A program made the position numbers and the translations under genes. Shown one piece after another: positions 32,600-45,351 of a stretch of DNA of 64,000 nucleotides; the stretch's first letter is position 1, and each line of letters begins with the position of its first letter. The stretch lies in the NCBI GenBank assembly GCA_029851415.1, contig CM056742.1, positions 61,452,454-61,516,453 on the forward strand, in the 5' to 3' direction. Below the pieces are notes generated by a model that was not told the DNA's origin, searched no databases, and saw nothing but the letters and a program-made list of their open reading frames with translations. The DNA comes from Eretmocerus hayati. Its lineage: Eukaryota > Arthropoda > Insecta > Hymenoptera > Aphelinidae.

Positions 32600-33215
32600 A
32601 AGAAAAATACTGATGAACTGGGAGTCATTCAGATGCCTATTTCATGACGAGAGCAACCCGTTCATCTATTTGAATTGATTTATCTCTTTGATTTGAATCT
32701 GTAGTAGCCGAAATGAGGTGTGACAATTAGAGTTTTCTCACTTCGACCGACATACGATCTATATATCTTTGTTTACTCTTCGATTATGATAAAATATCAC
32801 AGACAAAAATCGTTCAAATGCCCAGTTCATGATCAGAGGAAGCTTCTGATCTATTCAGATTGATTTATTCCATTGATTTGAATCCTTGGTGGCCGGAATG
32901 AGGTGTGAAAAAGGAAATTCCTGTTCAAATTGGTGCACGGTTCATACCTTCGTTTACTTTCCGATTAAAAAAAAAAAAAACATCGCGATGATGGTTTTTT
33001 TTCAATCGGCGGTTGGCCAAAAGTGACTCAGATACTTAACTGATGACCATAATCGATTCGATTGATATATCTGATTGATTCGAATTTTTTTGTGACAAAA
33101 CAATGGGTGGTGTATCCTGATTCCTTTTGACATACAGCCATCGAATTTTTGATCGCCAGTTGCAGTTCTGAATTCATAGAGGCAAATGTAAAGGGCGACA
33201 CGGGAAGCTACTTTC
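32600..33215 (+). repeat. ~205-bp degenerate tandem repeat, about 3 copies
   Basis: Blocks such as TTCATGA-GAG, TTGAATTGATTTAT, TTGATTTGAATC and GGAATGAGGTGTGA recur near 32640-32730, 32820-32910 and 33010-33110. Confidence 0.65.
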
Positions 33216-33381
33216 AACCCGCCTAAACGCCGATATTAAATATTCCTCATAATCCTTCGCACTGACCGTGGGTATACGCCAACAATGACCTCTGCTCGTA
33301 CATTTGGGCACTCTCTGATTCTTGGATTCGATCAAAATTATTTTATTAGTCTATGGACGCGATCTATTGTTCCCGCCAGCG

Positions 33382-33383
<2 letters not shown>

Positions 33384-33452
<69 letters not shown>

Positions 33453-33461
33453 GCACGCACG

Positions 33462-33480
<19 letters not shown>
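33384..33480 (+). repeat. (CA)n microsatellite
   Basis: CA dinucleotide run with a few CG interruptions, followed by a short (TA)n. Confidence 0.95.
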
Positions 33481-33492
<12 letters not shown>

Positions 33493-33515
33493 TCATATAG
33501 TTATATCTTGTTATA

Positions 33516-33611
33516 CAATGTGACCACGATATTTCTGGCAAAATTTGGAGGTTATTCCCATGCCCTGCACTTGCGCAAGTATGTTTTGTCCGAAATATCG
33601 TGGTCACGTTG
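33516..33611. mobile_element. 96-bp MITE with TA duplication
   Basis: Inverted ends CAATGTGACCACGATATTTC and its complement (one mismatch), flanked by TA at 33514-33515 and 33612-33613. Almost only the terminal repeats remain. Tc1/mariner-type mobilisation is inferred. Confidence 0.75.
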
Positions 33612-33730
33612 TATGTTTCTAAATTTCGAATAAACATACATGATTAGATACGTTCAACAATAAATACCCATATGCATTGATACAGCATAGTTTTGTACTC
33701 CCTATCTACTCGGGGATAATGAATAAAATA

Positions 33731-34220
33731 CGCGTTGTATTCAGCTTATGGGGTGAGTTGATTCTAGGTGTATATTGGGTACATTGACCTTATAAATACA
33801 CGTCCGTAAAAGCAATAATAGGAAAGGCATAAGACTCATTCGGGCATCAATTGGATCTCTCGTCATGACTAAAGGAAAGCAAAAGATATGAGAATGATTT
33901 TCCACTTCCAGCTCTTCCATTAATTTTGCAGTATCATTTTCTCTGGATTATTCATAGAATTCGATATCAAGAATGAATTTAGCAGTATTTCGAGTCAAGT
34001 GAGTTAGTACATATCATAGCAATAACTCCATTACACTCTAAACCTTATCGAGGGCAGACCAAATCCTGATAGACTTGTTTTGTATCCCATGCTGACACAT
34101 CTTGGATGGCGCAATTGGCTAAGTGTCGTGGCTACAAAGTTGCAGCAAGGTAAGGGGCCTGGGTTCGAATCCCGGTAAGTTCAAAATTTTAATGTTCAAA
34201 TACGTTTTTTCTCAATCTAT
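33731..34220 (+). repeat. ~490-bp dispersed repeat with tRNA-like segment, copy 2
   Basis: Inverted partner of 27660-28155. The tRNA-like part is about 34106-34182 (TGGCGCAATTGGCTAAG and GGGTTCGAATCCC). Confidence 0.8.
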
Positions 34221-34730
34221 GAAAAAAATGAGAAAATGAAGTGAAGAATGAAATGGAATATATTAAATGAAATGATAAAAATAATGGTGAAGCATGAACT
34301 CGGCCTCATCCTCCTACTTGGTGATGAATCGGGACGCAACATCTGCGCCTGAGGGCGGCTTACCTGCGTAGAAGGATTCATCGCCGAGTAGGCGATCATT
34401 GGCGTGTGTCAAAAGTGGAATATGAAAGACGAATGGATGCTCTTTTACGTGGGACACGGAGTGAATGATATGAGATGATACTGGGTGAGTCAATATAATG
34501 AAATGAAAAGGAACGAAAGAGTGGAAATAGATAAGAAATAGAATGGAATGAGATGAGAGAATGAAACGGAATGAATTGAAATAAGTCAAATTTGGGTGCC
34601 TTACCCTCCTATTTGGATTCGAAATTAGTTTCAAATCAGGAGCAATCAAGTTTCAAACCCCGTCGATGGCCGGCTAATAATCAGTGATGAACGAAGGAAC
34701 AGTATCATTCAGAGAAGCTATATTAGTCAT
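34221..34730 (+). repeat. purine-rich GAATGAAATG-type degenerate repeat
   Basis: GAAATGAA/GAATGGAAT words dominate 34221-34290 and 34480-34600, with a GC-richer insert at 34300-34400. No coding. Confidence 0.55.
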
Positions 34731-35031
34731 TGTCAGAGTTTAATACTTATACAAAAAGTGTATTCGAATGTTATGAAGTTACCCGCATGTCGACGCGATT
34801 CTTTTGTTGGCAACGCAGAGCTGTTGATGACAACGACCGCCGGCCGTTGTCTCATTCCGTGACGAGCCCTTGCAGCGATCACATCTCTACGCATATTCTC
34901 ATTCGATATATTGTGTTACATAAAATACGAATCTAGTGAGTCTCGAATCTCCGAATAAACGTTCACTTAATTAAGTGCTGTGTTGGTGATTTCGTGAACA
35001 AATAAGCCTGCTCAACGGTTAAAAGCTCATA
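34731..35031 (+). mobile_element. copia 5' LTR
   Basis: About 301 bp starting TGTCAGAG and ending CTCATA directly before the primer site. It contains AATAAA (34952-34957) and should drive transcription. It is the same sequence as 42428-42728. Confidence 0.9.
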
Positions 35032-35051
35032 GGTTATGGGCCCCAGCACGC
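35032..35051 (+). promoter_or_regulatory. primer binding site, initiator-tRNA-Met type
   Basis: GGTTATGGGCCCCAGCACGC directly follows the LTR. It matches the internal initiator tRNA-Met fragment site used by Drosophila copia (GGTTATGGGCCCAG) apart from one extra C. Confidence 0.85.
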
Positions 35052-36328
35052 TTCCACTGCGCTGAAGAAAATCCAGATCCTAGGCCTCATCGTCGCTGAG
35101 CAGAGCTTCAACAGCAAAAAAAAAAAAAAGATAAAAATCGTCGATTCAAGGTAAGTGATTGTGCGCGGTCGCATGTGAAATTAGACTCGCGATTCATAGA
35201 ATCAAAGTTGTTTCGATTCAAATATGAATCTGGTCCGCCGGGACATATAGACAACACGACAGTGCGGTAAGTCGTGTCAGAGTAAGATTTACTGAATATC
35301 GACGAATTGTACGTGAAAATTTGTCGGCGCGGGTCATCAACATCTCGGTAGGCATCATGTTTGAGGCTGGGTTTATACGAGGTGATTTGGAGTCGCCGTC
35401 GAGTGAAGGGCATTGGTGCGCGCACGTGTATTGCATCGCGCGGGCAGCATGAGCCGGTACGGACGTGTTTTCGCGTCATCTCTCTCGCGCGTTCTTTCTC
35501 TCGTTCTTTCTCGCTCGCTCCTCCTCGCGTGTTCTTTCTTCGTTGCGGGCGTGCTCGGACGTGAGTTAAGGTTAGATATCAAACGAAGAGAGTTTTACTG
35601 TTGATCGCCGGGCACTGAATTACTTGTATGGGAATCATAGATGGCATCGATTCGTGATGTAGTATGCCTCATTTTTGTGATGCTCTCTTACACACACGTA
35701 GTGTACATGTTTATGCTTGCTTTCAAGATGAGTGTTGCTTGCGGATAGTCCAGCCCGGGGCGCACGGATGTGTATACGCGTTGTGTAGAGATGTTGCTGC
35801 GTACGAAATTTTCACTATACTTTTATGTGATTTCTCGGTAGAATCTATAAACGCTCAATGTCTATACTGTTAAATACGAAAAGCATCGATGTTCGTGCTA
35901 CGTATTTCCGGTTACATGAATCTGAGAATCTGCGAATCGTTAAACCTAAATCGAATCCGTCTTATGTTTTTCGAATTTAACTGAGCGGATTTTGTTGCCG
36001 GGGATTGTTTACAAACTGAAGTTTGCGTTCGGTGGACGTTCGTGATCAATCTGGGGGTTTTCGAAGATTTTGTACGCGTTCCTCGTGTATGCTCGATCGG
36101 CCCAAATCTGAATTTTATCACAGCTGTGCTTGGTACTATTACAGAGAGTGGTGTATACATGAGTGCTTAATGCTGCAAATGAAGCGAAAATTCCTGCTTC
36201 TTGTTTTACTAGAGAATCGCAGTGCGTTTTCTGTAGGCTAGAAGTATGAAACAAAAATTGAATGATCTGGTTATTGAAACTGAATTGAATATAGAACTTT
36301 GAAAGTATACTCATGAAGAATTTCAATT
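35052..36328 (+). other. copia leader
   Basis: Nearly 1.3 kb between the primer site and the first gag ATG. Short frames on both strands have no domain. A GTGAGT at 35561 could be a splice donor. Confidence 0.55.
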
Positions 36329-36482
36329 ATGTTTCATATCCCGGCTCAGATGGCAGATGCGAATGGTCAACAAAATGGTGATGGTCAAAAAGAACCTGAT
36401 CAAAATCTGATTGATCTTCATGTTGATCCTGATGATATAGACTTGATGGATACTGAAGATCCAGAGAAGAATCAAAAGACAT
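36329..36482 (+). CDS. gag: first coding exon of copia gag (proposed)
   Basis: ATG at 36329 opens an acidic, Gln/Asp-rich peptide (QNGDGQKEPDQNLIDLHVD). It runs to AAGACAT and then a strong donor, GTAAGAAT, at 36483. Beyond the donor the frame turns hydrophobic and stops at 36565, which is not typical of Gag. Joined at 36765 the frame continues into the main ORF without a stop. Confidence 0.6.
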
Positions 36483-36764
36483 GTAAGAATATATATGAAT
36501 ATTTCTTGATTGCCATTTTTTTTTTAGTGATTGACATGTATTTATTGACTGCTTTAAGCATTTGATTCGAAATTGAAGCCATCTAAAATTCTTGAATGCT
36601 GTAAAATTTACGATTTTCTGAGTTCCTTAATTTCATCGAATGTAAACTCATGAATTATGACTCAAGAATATATCGGATGGAATTCTTGTAATATTTATCT
36701 TTTGATATGGAGAATGTCAGGCCTGACCCAAAAATCCAGATCATGATTATTGAATATTTTACAG
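36483..36764 (+). other. proposed 282-bp intron in copia gag
   Basis: Donor GTAAGAAT at 36483 and acceptor TATTTTACAG ending at 36764. Removal keeps the reading frame (a split Ser codon, then Thr-Pro-Lys). The interior is AT-rich with stops in frame. Unspliced RNA would use the ATG at 36707 instead. Confidence 0.55.
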
Positions 36765-39700
36765 CTACCCCAAAGGACCAAACATCAAGGAATCAAGATT
36801 CTATAATTGATGAGACTTTTAATGATTCAAGACCGAATGGCCAATCAACACCTGTTCAATGTGCTCCAGTTTTAATACCAACTCCATCGACTTCAAATGC
36901 TACTGGCGTTACTTACGTGCCTGGAAAACCTATCTCAGTCTCAACGGATTTTGTATACATGTTCTCCGAAGCTGTGAGAACGTTTGAAAATACTATGAAA
37001 CTCCATAAGCAAACCGCTGATTCTTCCAAAGAAGGGAGCGACAAAATTTTCCTGAGTCTACAGATGAATTTAGAAACTGAAAAATTGAAGTTGAGGAGAG
37101 CCGAGATTGAAAAACAAACTGAAGAATTGAAACGACTAAACAACCAACGAGGTATTCTTCAACCACAAGAGTCTAATGAGTCTGGAATCAATCAAATTGA
37201 CCAAGTTATAAACACGAATCAAGATTCTCAAGTGACTCCACCAAATCAGGTAAATAATAATCAACAAAATTCGACTCAGACTCATAATACTTTGAATTTG
37301 GAAGAAACTTTAGCGACGATTCTGAGAGAAAAATATGCTAATGAATCTATAACGTCCAAAATTCACATCGATCGAAAATATAAGCTATCAGAAAAATCTA
37401 ATTATGTTTTATGGTTAGATTATTTAAAATCTGAATTACGTAGTTGCAATTTGATTGATATCATTGATGAACATTCTCCACCACCGAAAGAATTCACTGA
37501 GCTCCAAACGATTCAAAGAAAGGGTCAGGTGAGAGATATTATCATAAATAGAATCGAACAAAGATATCATAATAGACTCAGCCATATTCAAGAACCTAAT
37601 GAATATTTGACTAAGCTACGTGATCTTAGAAGAAAAGAATCAAATCTAGATCCTACGACTATAAAATGTCAACTCTATGAGATTCGAATGAAGAGTAACG
37701 AACGAGTTTTCGATTTTTGTGAGCGATTCGATTCTTTAGTGAAAGAATACGATTTATCTGATGATGTGGCACCACTAAAACCGGAAGAAATCAACGCAGC
37801 ATTTTATCATGCTGTATCTGATGTAAATCCAGACTTGAGACAAGCGAATCGTATCAAGAAACAAGATAACATTTTAGGAATGAATATAGATCAAATGAAA
37901 TCATATTTGTTCCAGTGTGAGTCAGAACGTAGACAGAGGAACGATCCAACACGAGTACGTCGAGCTGAGACTGATCAAGCTCAAAACAATGATTATGACG
38001 ATGAATCCACGCCTCCATCTTGTCATAGGTGTGGCGAGAGGGGACATAGGGCTGATGATTCTAATTGCCCTTTGAAAAATACGGGCATGTGGCTCCATTA
38101 TAGATGTCGTACTGTCCACAAACGCAATGGCCCATGTCCTCCATCTCAACAAGGTAAGAGTCAATCCTCATCTAAATTGCATGAAAAAGACTCAGCTCCA
38201 AAGACTCAGAAGAATAAGAATAAGAAAAGGCATAACAAATTTGGAGTCAATAATCGAGGGAAAGTTAGTAAGAAGGAACATCCGAAAAAACACAAGAAAT
38301 TTTTCAAACGAGCTGCTCAAGCTATTGTAGAAACTGATGAAGAAAGTGACTCAAGTAACAATCTAAGTGAGAGTGGAGGTAAGAGCGAAATATATTCAAA
38401 ATCTTATCGAGCACGTAACTTCATCAATTTCATTGCTGATTCTGGGGCAACCGATCATATAATCAATCAATCGTTGATTCTTTCCAATTTTAAGAAACTT
38501 GAAAACGGTATTATCAAAAGTGCAAATAAGAACGAATTTGCTAATCTAGTTATTGATGGTAAAGGTGAACTCATTTTGAAACATGAAACTTCAGATCAAA
38601 AATTGATCAATTTCACAGATGTTATTGATGCTAAAGATGTATCAGAAAATTTACTTTCATTGAGGAAATTAGCTGACTCGGGTTTCTCAATATACATGGA
38701 CAATAAAATTTTCAGAGTCTATAATAAATTAACAGATAAAACTCTTTTCAAAGGTTCATATGAAAAACCAAATTGGATTATTCGATTTGAGGTGAAAAAC
38801 GAATCAAAGAATCAAAATACGTCCGTCCTTAAGAATTACTCTTGTGATGCTCGAATAGTTTCTCATTCTAATTTCTCAGAACAATCAAAGACGACTCTTG
38901 ATGATGGAGAGTTATCAGTTTCGGAGGAAGCTTCTGATGAATCTCCGAATAACGATTCTTTGATTGGGAGGGAGAATAATAGAAACTGTGTGGAGGACAA
39001 TCAACAGAATCAGTTAGAATCAAAAGATGACTCATTGATTGTGAATTCGTTGGAAAATTTCATTATCGGTCCTGATGATTTGATATCCTTCATAGATGAA
39101 AATGAACATTCTAAAAGTATTCCGGTGAATCACAAAGAAAAAGAGTATAGGGAGTTGAATCAAGGTCAGTTGTGGCATGCAAGGTTAGGCCATGCTTCTC
39201 TCGGGTATCTTAAAATGCTTCAGAAGAAAATTGATTTACTCAAAGATGTAGTGTTTGATGATTCTATTCTGAATTGCGAAGTGTGTATTATGTCAAAAAT
39301 GGAAAAGTTACCGTTCAAAGAAGTGAGAAGCAAGGCTCAAAGACCTCTCGAAGTAATTCATACAGATATCATGGGGCCTCTTAGCCCATCGTCATTTCCT
39401 GGACAATGTCGATTCATTATAGTCTTCATAGATGACTTTAGTAGATTTGCCAAGAGTTATTCCATCAAATCTAAAGATCAAGCTGGCAAAGCACTGGAAT
39501 CGTTTCTAAAATCTTCTCGAAACCTGTTAGGTAAAGATGAGAAAGTTTGCTATGTAAAATCAGATCAAGCTAAAGAATATATGGGAGGAGATTTTGTAGA
39601 AGTCTTGAAAAAAAAACATATAGAATCTGTATTCTCTCCTCCGTATACACCTGAGCACAATGGTACAGCTGAACGATTCAACAAAACGATTCAAAGGAAA

Positions 39701-42130
39701 ATTATAGCTCTATTGATTGATTCTGGTTTACCCATGTCAATGTGGGAACTAGCGACAGAAGCAGCTGTTAATTGTTACAATAAGACTCCACACAAAACTA
39801 TAAATTTTGAGATCCCAATCATGAAATTTGCTCCAAATGCGAGCTATCACTTCGATCAGATTAAACGATTTGGATGTGTAAGTTATATTAAAATCACCAA
39901 GCCAAACTCAAAATTTGGAGCTAAAGCTATCAAAGCTTATTTGGTAGGATACAAGAACACGAGTTATATATTTTGGCATCCTCAATCTCATAAATTCTTG
40001 GAATCAAGACATGTGAGATTCAATGAGAAGGTAGTCTACGGAGATGTTTATCAAAATAATAAGCCTGGTGAAAATCGAGCACCAAATGATTCATTGATAG
40101 AGGATTCAGATTCGATTCGATTCGATGACAATGACAGTAACCTAGAGGTCAATAATATAATAGAGTCAAAGGTCCTAAAGAAACGAGGTAGGCCTCGGAA
40201 AATTGAGAAAATTCAAAATGGTCACGAAAAAGTTCAAATTCCCAAAGATTCCGAAGGACCAATGACTAGGAGTAGACTCAAAAGGAAAAGTCAAGATTCT
40301 ATACAAGCTCGAATGGTGACCTCTGAGAAACCAGTACAAGACATTAGTTATGCTAACTATTCTGATCTAAATAATGCTGAGTCTGATAAACAATGTCAAG
40401 ATGACATTTGTGTTTATACTCTACTTGCATCTATATATAAAGATCCAACTTCGTTCGAAGAAGCTATGGCTTCAACTGAAAGAGCGTTTTGGATCAAAGC
40501 AATACAGGAAGAATTAGAATCAATGAATACGAATCAAGTTTGGACTCTTATCGATCGACCCAAAGCTCAGAGCAATGGTACTCGAGCTAATATAATCGAT
40601 TCTAAATGGATTTTCAAAAGAAAAATAGAATCAGATGATAGTATCAGATATAAAGCCAGATTAGTAATCAGAGGGTTCAAAGATAAGAATAACTATGATC
40701 TGAAAGAAACCTACGCACCTGTTGCAAGGTTATCTTTGGTTAGAGCAATTTTGGTAATTATCAATAAACTCAACCTTCAAGCATGTCAGCTGGATGTTAA
40801 AACAGCTTTCCTGAATGGAAATCTAGATGAAGAAATTTACATGGAAATTCCAAAAGGTTTACGAGTCGATAAAGATTCTTTAGAGACTAAAGTTTGCAAA
40901 CTCCAAAAATCACTCTATGGCTTGAAAATAAGTCCAAAGAAATGGAATAAACGATTCAAAGAAGAAATGAAGAAACTAGGGCTTGAAAATGATTTGCATG
41001 AACCTTGTCTATTTACCTGGAGGAAAAATGGTAAAATCTTGATCGTGTTACTCTATGTAGATGATATGATTATTGCAAGTAATGATCGAGAAAAATTGAC
41101 AGAGGTTAAATCACATTTACATCAAGTATTTGAAATGAAAGATTTAGGTGAACCAAAATTATTCCTAGGAATGAATATTGAAAGAAACATTCAAGATCAA
41201 ACGATTCGAATCCATCAGTCACAGTACACTAAATCTGTTCTAGAAAAATTTAACATGCAAGATTCAAATCCTCAGAATACCCCTATGATAACAAGATAAG
41301 TCAGTAACAAAAATAAGAGATGCAAAGTCGATTCAATTGAATTAGATAATACGATTCAAAATAAAGATCTCAAAAAGGTTCCATATAGAGAGGCTATTGG
41401 AAGCTTAATGTATCTGGCAGTAGCAACCAGACCAGATATAGCATTTGCTGTGAACTACCTGGCAAGAAAACAAAGTAACCCAACTGAAGATGACTGGAAA
41501 AACGTCAAAAGAGTCTTGCGATATTTGAAAGGAACTATAAATATTGGATTGCATTTTACATCAACTGGTGAGAATCTTGATGCATATACAGATGCCAGTT
41601 TCCGAGATTGTGATGACTCAACCTCAACTGGTGGTTATGTTGTGAAATTATTCAATGACGTGATTGCATGGAGAAGTTACAAACAAAAGTATGTAACTCT
41701 CTCTACTTGTGAAGCTGAATATCTAGCTATGAGTGAAGCTTGTAGAGAGTTGATTTCAATCGATAAGTCGATTCGATATACATTAGGAAAGACTCTGTAT
41801 CCAGTAACTATCTGGTGTGACAATCAGTCTGCAGGAAACTGTACTAAAATGGATGGGAGTCATAAATTAAAATCTTTCGATGAAGAGATTAATGAAATAA
41901 TGAGTAATCTGAATCTTAGAGAAAAATCTGGAAATAGAGTCCATATGGCTGAGACACATGGAGATTTCATAAAACAATGTGTAGAGTCAGGCAAAGTTAT
42001 AGTCAAATGGGTTGCAACGAAAGAGAATATTGCTGACATTATGACTAAACCTTTATCATTCGAATCACATGATTACCTGACGAATAAAATCACAAAAGAT
42101 TCCAAGAATCTATTGAAATTGAATCGATGA
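36707..42130 (+). pseudogene. gag-pol: copia gag-pol polyprotein with one nonsense codon
   Basis: One frame of about 1800 codons encodes Gag, protease, integrase, reverse transcriptase and RNase H. Gag has a Cys/His knuckle at 439-454 with unusual spacing (C-x2-C-x4-H-x6-C). Protease: Asp-Ser-Gly-Ala-Thr-Asp-His from residue 578. Integrase: an LWHARLGHAS...CEVC zinc part, then catalytic Asp887, Asp953 and Glu989 (35 residues apart). RT: LDVKTAFLNGNLDEEIYM and the Tyr-Val-Asp-Asp loop at 1450-1453. A TAA at 41297-41299 (codon 1531) precedes RNase H, which continues in the same frame to 42130 with AYTDASF and STCEAEY motifs. Everything else is intact; the true start may be the spliced ATG at 36329. 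Confidence 0.92.
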
Positions 42131-42416
42131 ATATTATGACTAAGGAATCAATAATATATGAATCATCTACGTATTTTGTTCTTTTTATATGTTCACAGGT
42201 AGCGAGCAAGAATAATAAGAAAGCTGAAGTTGATTCAAGTTTTTCAAGATTTCAATATATTAAGATTGAAAATTTCAAATTTTAACGTTGCACTAGATTT
42301 AGTCAATTTTATAAATCCTCTTTGCATTTCTTACCAATGAATCAAAACTACTCCAATTGTGATTAAGTATTTCGAATTGAAACCATGTTCAATTTATATA
42401 CATTCAAATTTTGTAT

Positions 42417-42427
42417 AAGGGAGGGAG
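42417..42427 (+). promoter_or_regulatory. polypurine tract of copia element
   Basis: AAGGGAGGGAG directly precedes the 3' LTR and would prime plus-strand DNA synthesis. Confidence 0.85.
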
Positions 42428-42728
42428 TGTCAGAGTTTAATACTTATACAAAAAGTGTATTCGAATGTTATGAAGTTACCCGCATGTCGACGCGATTCTT
42501 TTGTTGGCAACGCAGAGCTGTTGATGACAACGACCGCCGGCCGTTGTCTCATTCCGTGACGAGCCCTTGCAGCGATCACATCTCTACGCATATTCTCATT
42601 CGATATATTGTGTTACATAAAATACGAATCTAGTGAGTCTCGAATCTCCGAATAAACGTTCACTTAATTAAGTGCTGTGTTGGTGATTTCGTGAACAAAT
42701 AAGCCTGCTCAACGGTTAAAAGCTCATA
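42428..42728 (+). mobile_element. copia 3' LTR
   Basis: No difference from 34731-35031 was found by eye. It is followed by GTCAT, the second copy of the target duplication. Confidence 0.9.
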
Positions 42729-43189
42729 GTCATCATTGAAGCTGAATACCTAAATTGAACAAAGTACACGCCATGGAAATTTTATCTTGGTCCGATGTCG
42801 CATTTCTTCGGCATCATGAATTGATCAAAGATGAATATTTCCTCATTATCGTAGCGAATGAGCAGAGATTATGTGTTCAGAATCTATTTGGCATTGTTTT
42901 GAATGGCTTCAGATTTATCGCTGATGGTACAATTCTGAATCGATATATGTATCTCAATACCTGGTTCTAGTAAGGGAACAATATCTTGAGAATCAAAATA
43001 TAGGTTTTTATAAAAAATCTTTCAAGCCCTTCCGTTTTATCAATAAAATTTACAATAGCATATTATATATACAATAGCACATTATAATAGCATGTCTGGT
43101 TCCGAGGAAGGTTACCGACGTAAGTTGATTATGTTGCTCTCAGTCAACATAGGCTCTGTTAGACTCTGAGGAGCTCCACTTTTCAAACC
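42729..43189. other. no feature recognised
   Basis: A 71-codon frame at 42755-42970 looks somewhat protein-like (WSDVAFLRHHELIKDEYF) but matches nothing I know. An AATAGCA-type short repeat lies at 43051-43092. Confidence 0.4.
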
Positions 43190-43770
43190 GTGGTAATTTC
43201 ATAGATGATGAATTCCACGCCAAAGCGACCTACGGAAAGGAGTCATCTCTCACATTCTTTTTAAACTCTTTCATTCGATTTTATGGCCCAAAATAGGAAC
43301 CTTGGACCACCTATGGGGTCCAAAAAAAATTTCTCCTCTCCATTGCATGCACATCCGTAAACAGACCGAAAATTTATCGTATGAAAATCAATGCTCTTTT
43401 ATTCACAATAATGGAAATATTTCGAGTTTTCGGATAGCTATCCATTTGCGGGTTGCAACATCTGGAAGGGCATCAAAAAACCTATCGGAAACGTTGTCGG
43501 AAATTCCTTCTCCGTGATTTGGGGGCCTCCTGAAGGCAGAAGAGTGTTTTTCACTGAAATGTTAATTCCTTAAAAAGCCATCTGTTTTATTTCTTGGGAA
43601 TCATATAATTGATGGAAGATTTTGCGTTCCTTCGAAAAAAATGGGTTTCAGAGAAGTTTGGCGCGATCCAAGTGACTTATGAGCCATTTTTTGAGAATTC
43701 GATTTTTTCGGTTTCAGAAAAAGGCGATTTTCTGCGCATAACCACGTAGACTTCCGGCGTCACTTTCATT
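43190..43770 (-). repeat. dispersed repeat, copy 2 (inverted to 3736-4310)
   Basis: Reverse complement aligns with 3736-4310 along its whole length with many substitutions and small indels. Here the repeat is not cut by an LTR. Confidence 0.75.
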
Positions 43771-44369
43771 GGAAAGCTGACAAATTTTCCTATATAATGA
43801 CTACCCGCAAAATTGAAATTCATGCACAGAAACGGGATCTGCAACGATTAATTATATCGAATCAAAATCACATGAAAATTCGGCCCATGGGAGCCTGCTG
43901 AGATGACACATTTACGAGATCTTTTCGGGACTCAATTTGGAGTACAAAATCGACCTGAAAAAAATTCGAACCACATAGTTTTAACGTAAAATTGTATGAA
44001 ATTTCAAAATATGTGCTGAAAAACCCCGTTTGAGGCAACCCTGAGTGGCGACATTCAATTTTTCGTAATTTGGAATGTGAAATATCGTGTTTTCTGGCAA
44101 AAAATTGAATGTAGCACAAAAGTGTGCGACACGTGCATTTCCATGGAAATTTAGTATGGTTATGACTACAATTACTGAAACTTAATCGGATAAGTCTCTT
44201 GAAGAGATAATTCCAACAATCAACAGGAGGGAGGGCACTCTCATACTCGCACTAGAAATACTTCTTGGAGGAGTGAGTGGAGGGGGGGGGGCTGGGATGT
44301 CACTACTTGTATATAAAAATCCAAACAACCCTCCTCGTTGACTTTTATTGAGGCATCCACGACATCGCC
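43771..44369. other. no feature recognised
   Basis: AT-rich. A G10 run lies at 44281-44290. No coding domain. Confidence 0.45.
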
Positions 44370-45351
44370 CAAATTATGATCACTTGATCAATCTGGAAAT
44401 GATCACTTGGTCGGAATGGCGCATCCGTGTCATTTTGAGTAATAAAGCCGATCTTGGAGATTTAATTGAATTTGAAATCATGTCTGCCAAAACCCGTGTG
44501 TTTCAGGAGGATAATCCCATGTTCAGTAATCTGAATCCGTTGGAAATTGGTCGAGTTCTAAACTTTCCGTTACCAGGAGTCAGGAAGTTAGCTTTTAGAA
44601 TTTCATTGTACCCAAGATATATGAGAGAAATACAGAGTGTCAGTGATTTGTGTGGGCCTCTGGAACATTCTTGATCATTTTGAACATTTCATCCAGAGTT
44701 CTGGTCCCAATATCCTAGAATATTTGAACAAAATTGCGTATCCGGGTCATTTTGAGGAGTGAAGGCAATCTTGAATTGAAGTTCCAACTATGTCAGCTAA
44801 GATCCCTGTATTTCAGAAGGATGATTCCATCTTCAATTATCTGAATCCGTTGGTATTTGGTTGAGCGCCAAAGATTCTGTGACCAAAAATTAGAGAGTTA
44901 TATTGTAATTCCCATTCTCCTCGAGATGTATTTGGGATATACAGAATATAATCGCTTCGTATAAGCCTCTAAGCCATTCCTAATAATTCTGATTATTCTA
45001 TCGAAGGTTCCAGTTTCAATATCCTAGACCACTTGGTCATGATGGCGCATCGGGGTCAGTTTGACTGATCCAGTCAATTTCGGAATATCGAATTGAAGTT
45101 CTAACCATGTCTACCAAGATCCCTGCATTTCAGAGGGATAAATCAATGTTCAGTGGTCTGAATCTGTTGGAATTCGGTTGAGTTCTGAAGTTCTTGTGAG
45201 CAGAAGTTGAGAATAATATTGTAAATCCCATTGTCCTCGAGATGTATTGATGGAATACGGAGTGTAATTGTTTTGTATGGGCCTCCAAACCATTTTTGAT
45301 CATTCATGTTTTCCTATCCAGATTTCCAGTATCAATACCCTAGAATACTGA
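44370..45351 (+). repeat. ~312-bp satellite, minor array (about 3 units)
   Basis: Units marked by CACTTGGTC-AAATGGCGCATCC, TCAATCTTGGAATATT and CTGAATCCGTTGGAATTTGG, near 44400, 44735 and 45040. The same family as 57934-60415. Confidence 0.8.

Larger units (their letters stand above)
34731..42728 (+). mobile_element. Ty1/copia retrotransposon, near complete
   Basis: Full layout: 5' LTR, primer site, long leader, gag-pol, polypurine tract, 3' LTR. GTCAT stands at 34726-34730 and 42729-42733, a 5-bp target duplication; the shared flank can be stretched to TAGTCAT, so the LTR end is uncertain by two bases. The LTRs look identical by eye, which points to recent insertion, yet gag-pol has one nonsense codon. 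Confidence 0.93.

Noticed and set aside
34724..42733. 7-bp target duplication TAGTCAT for the copia element
   Set aside because: Copia-type integrases normally give 5 bp, and the primer site abuts CTCATA; GTCAT with an LTR ending in TA is simpler, though the ambiguity remains.
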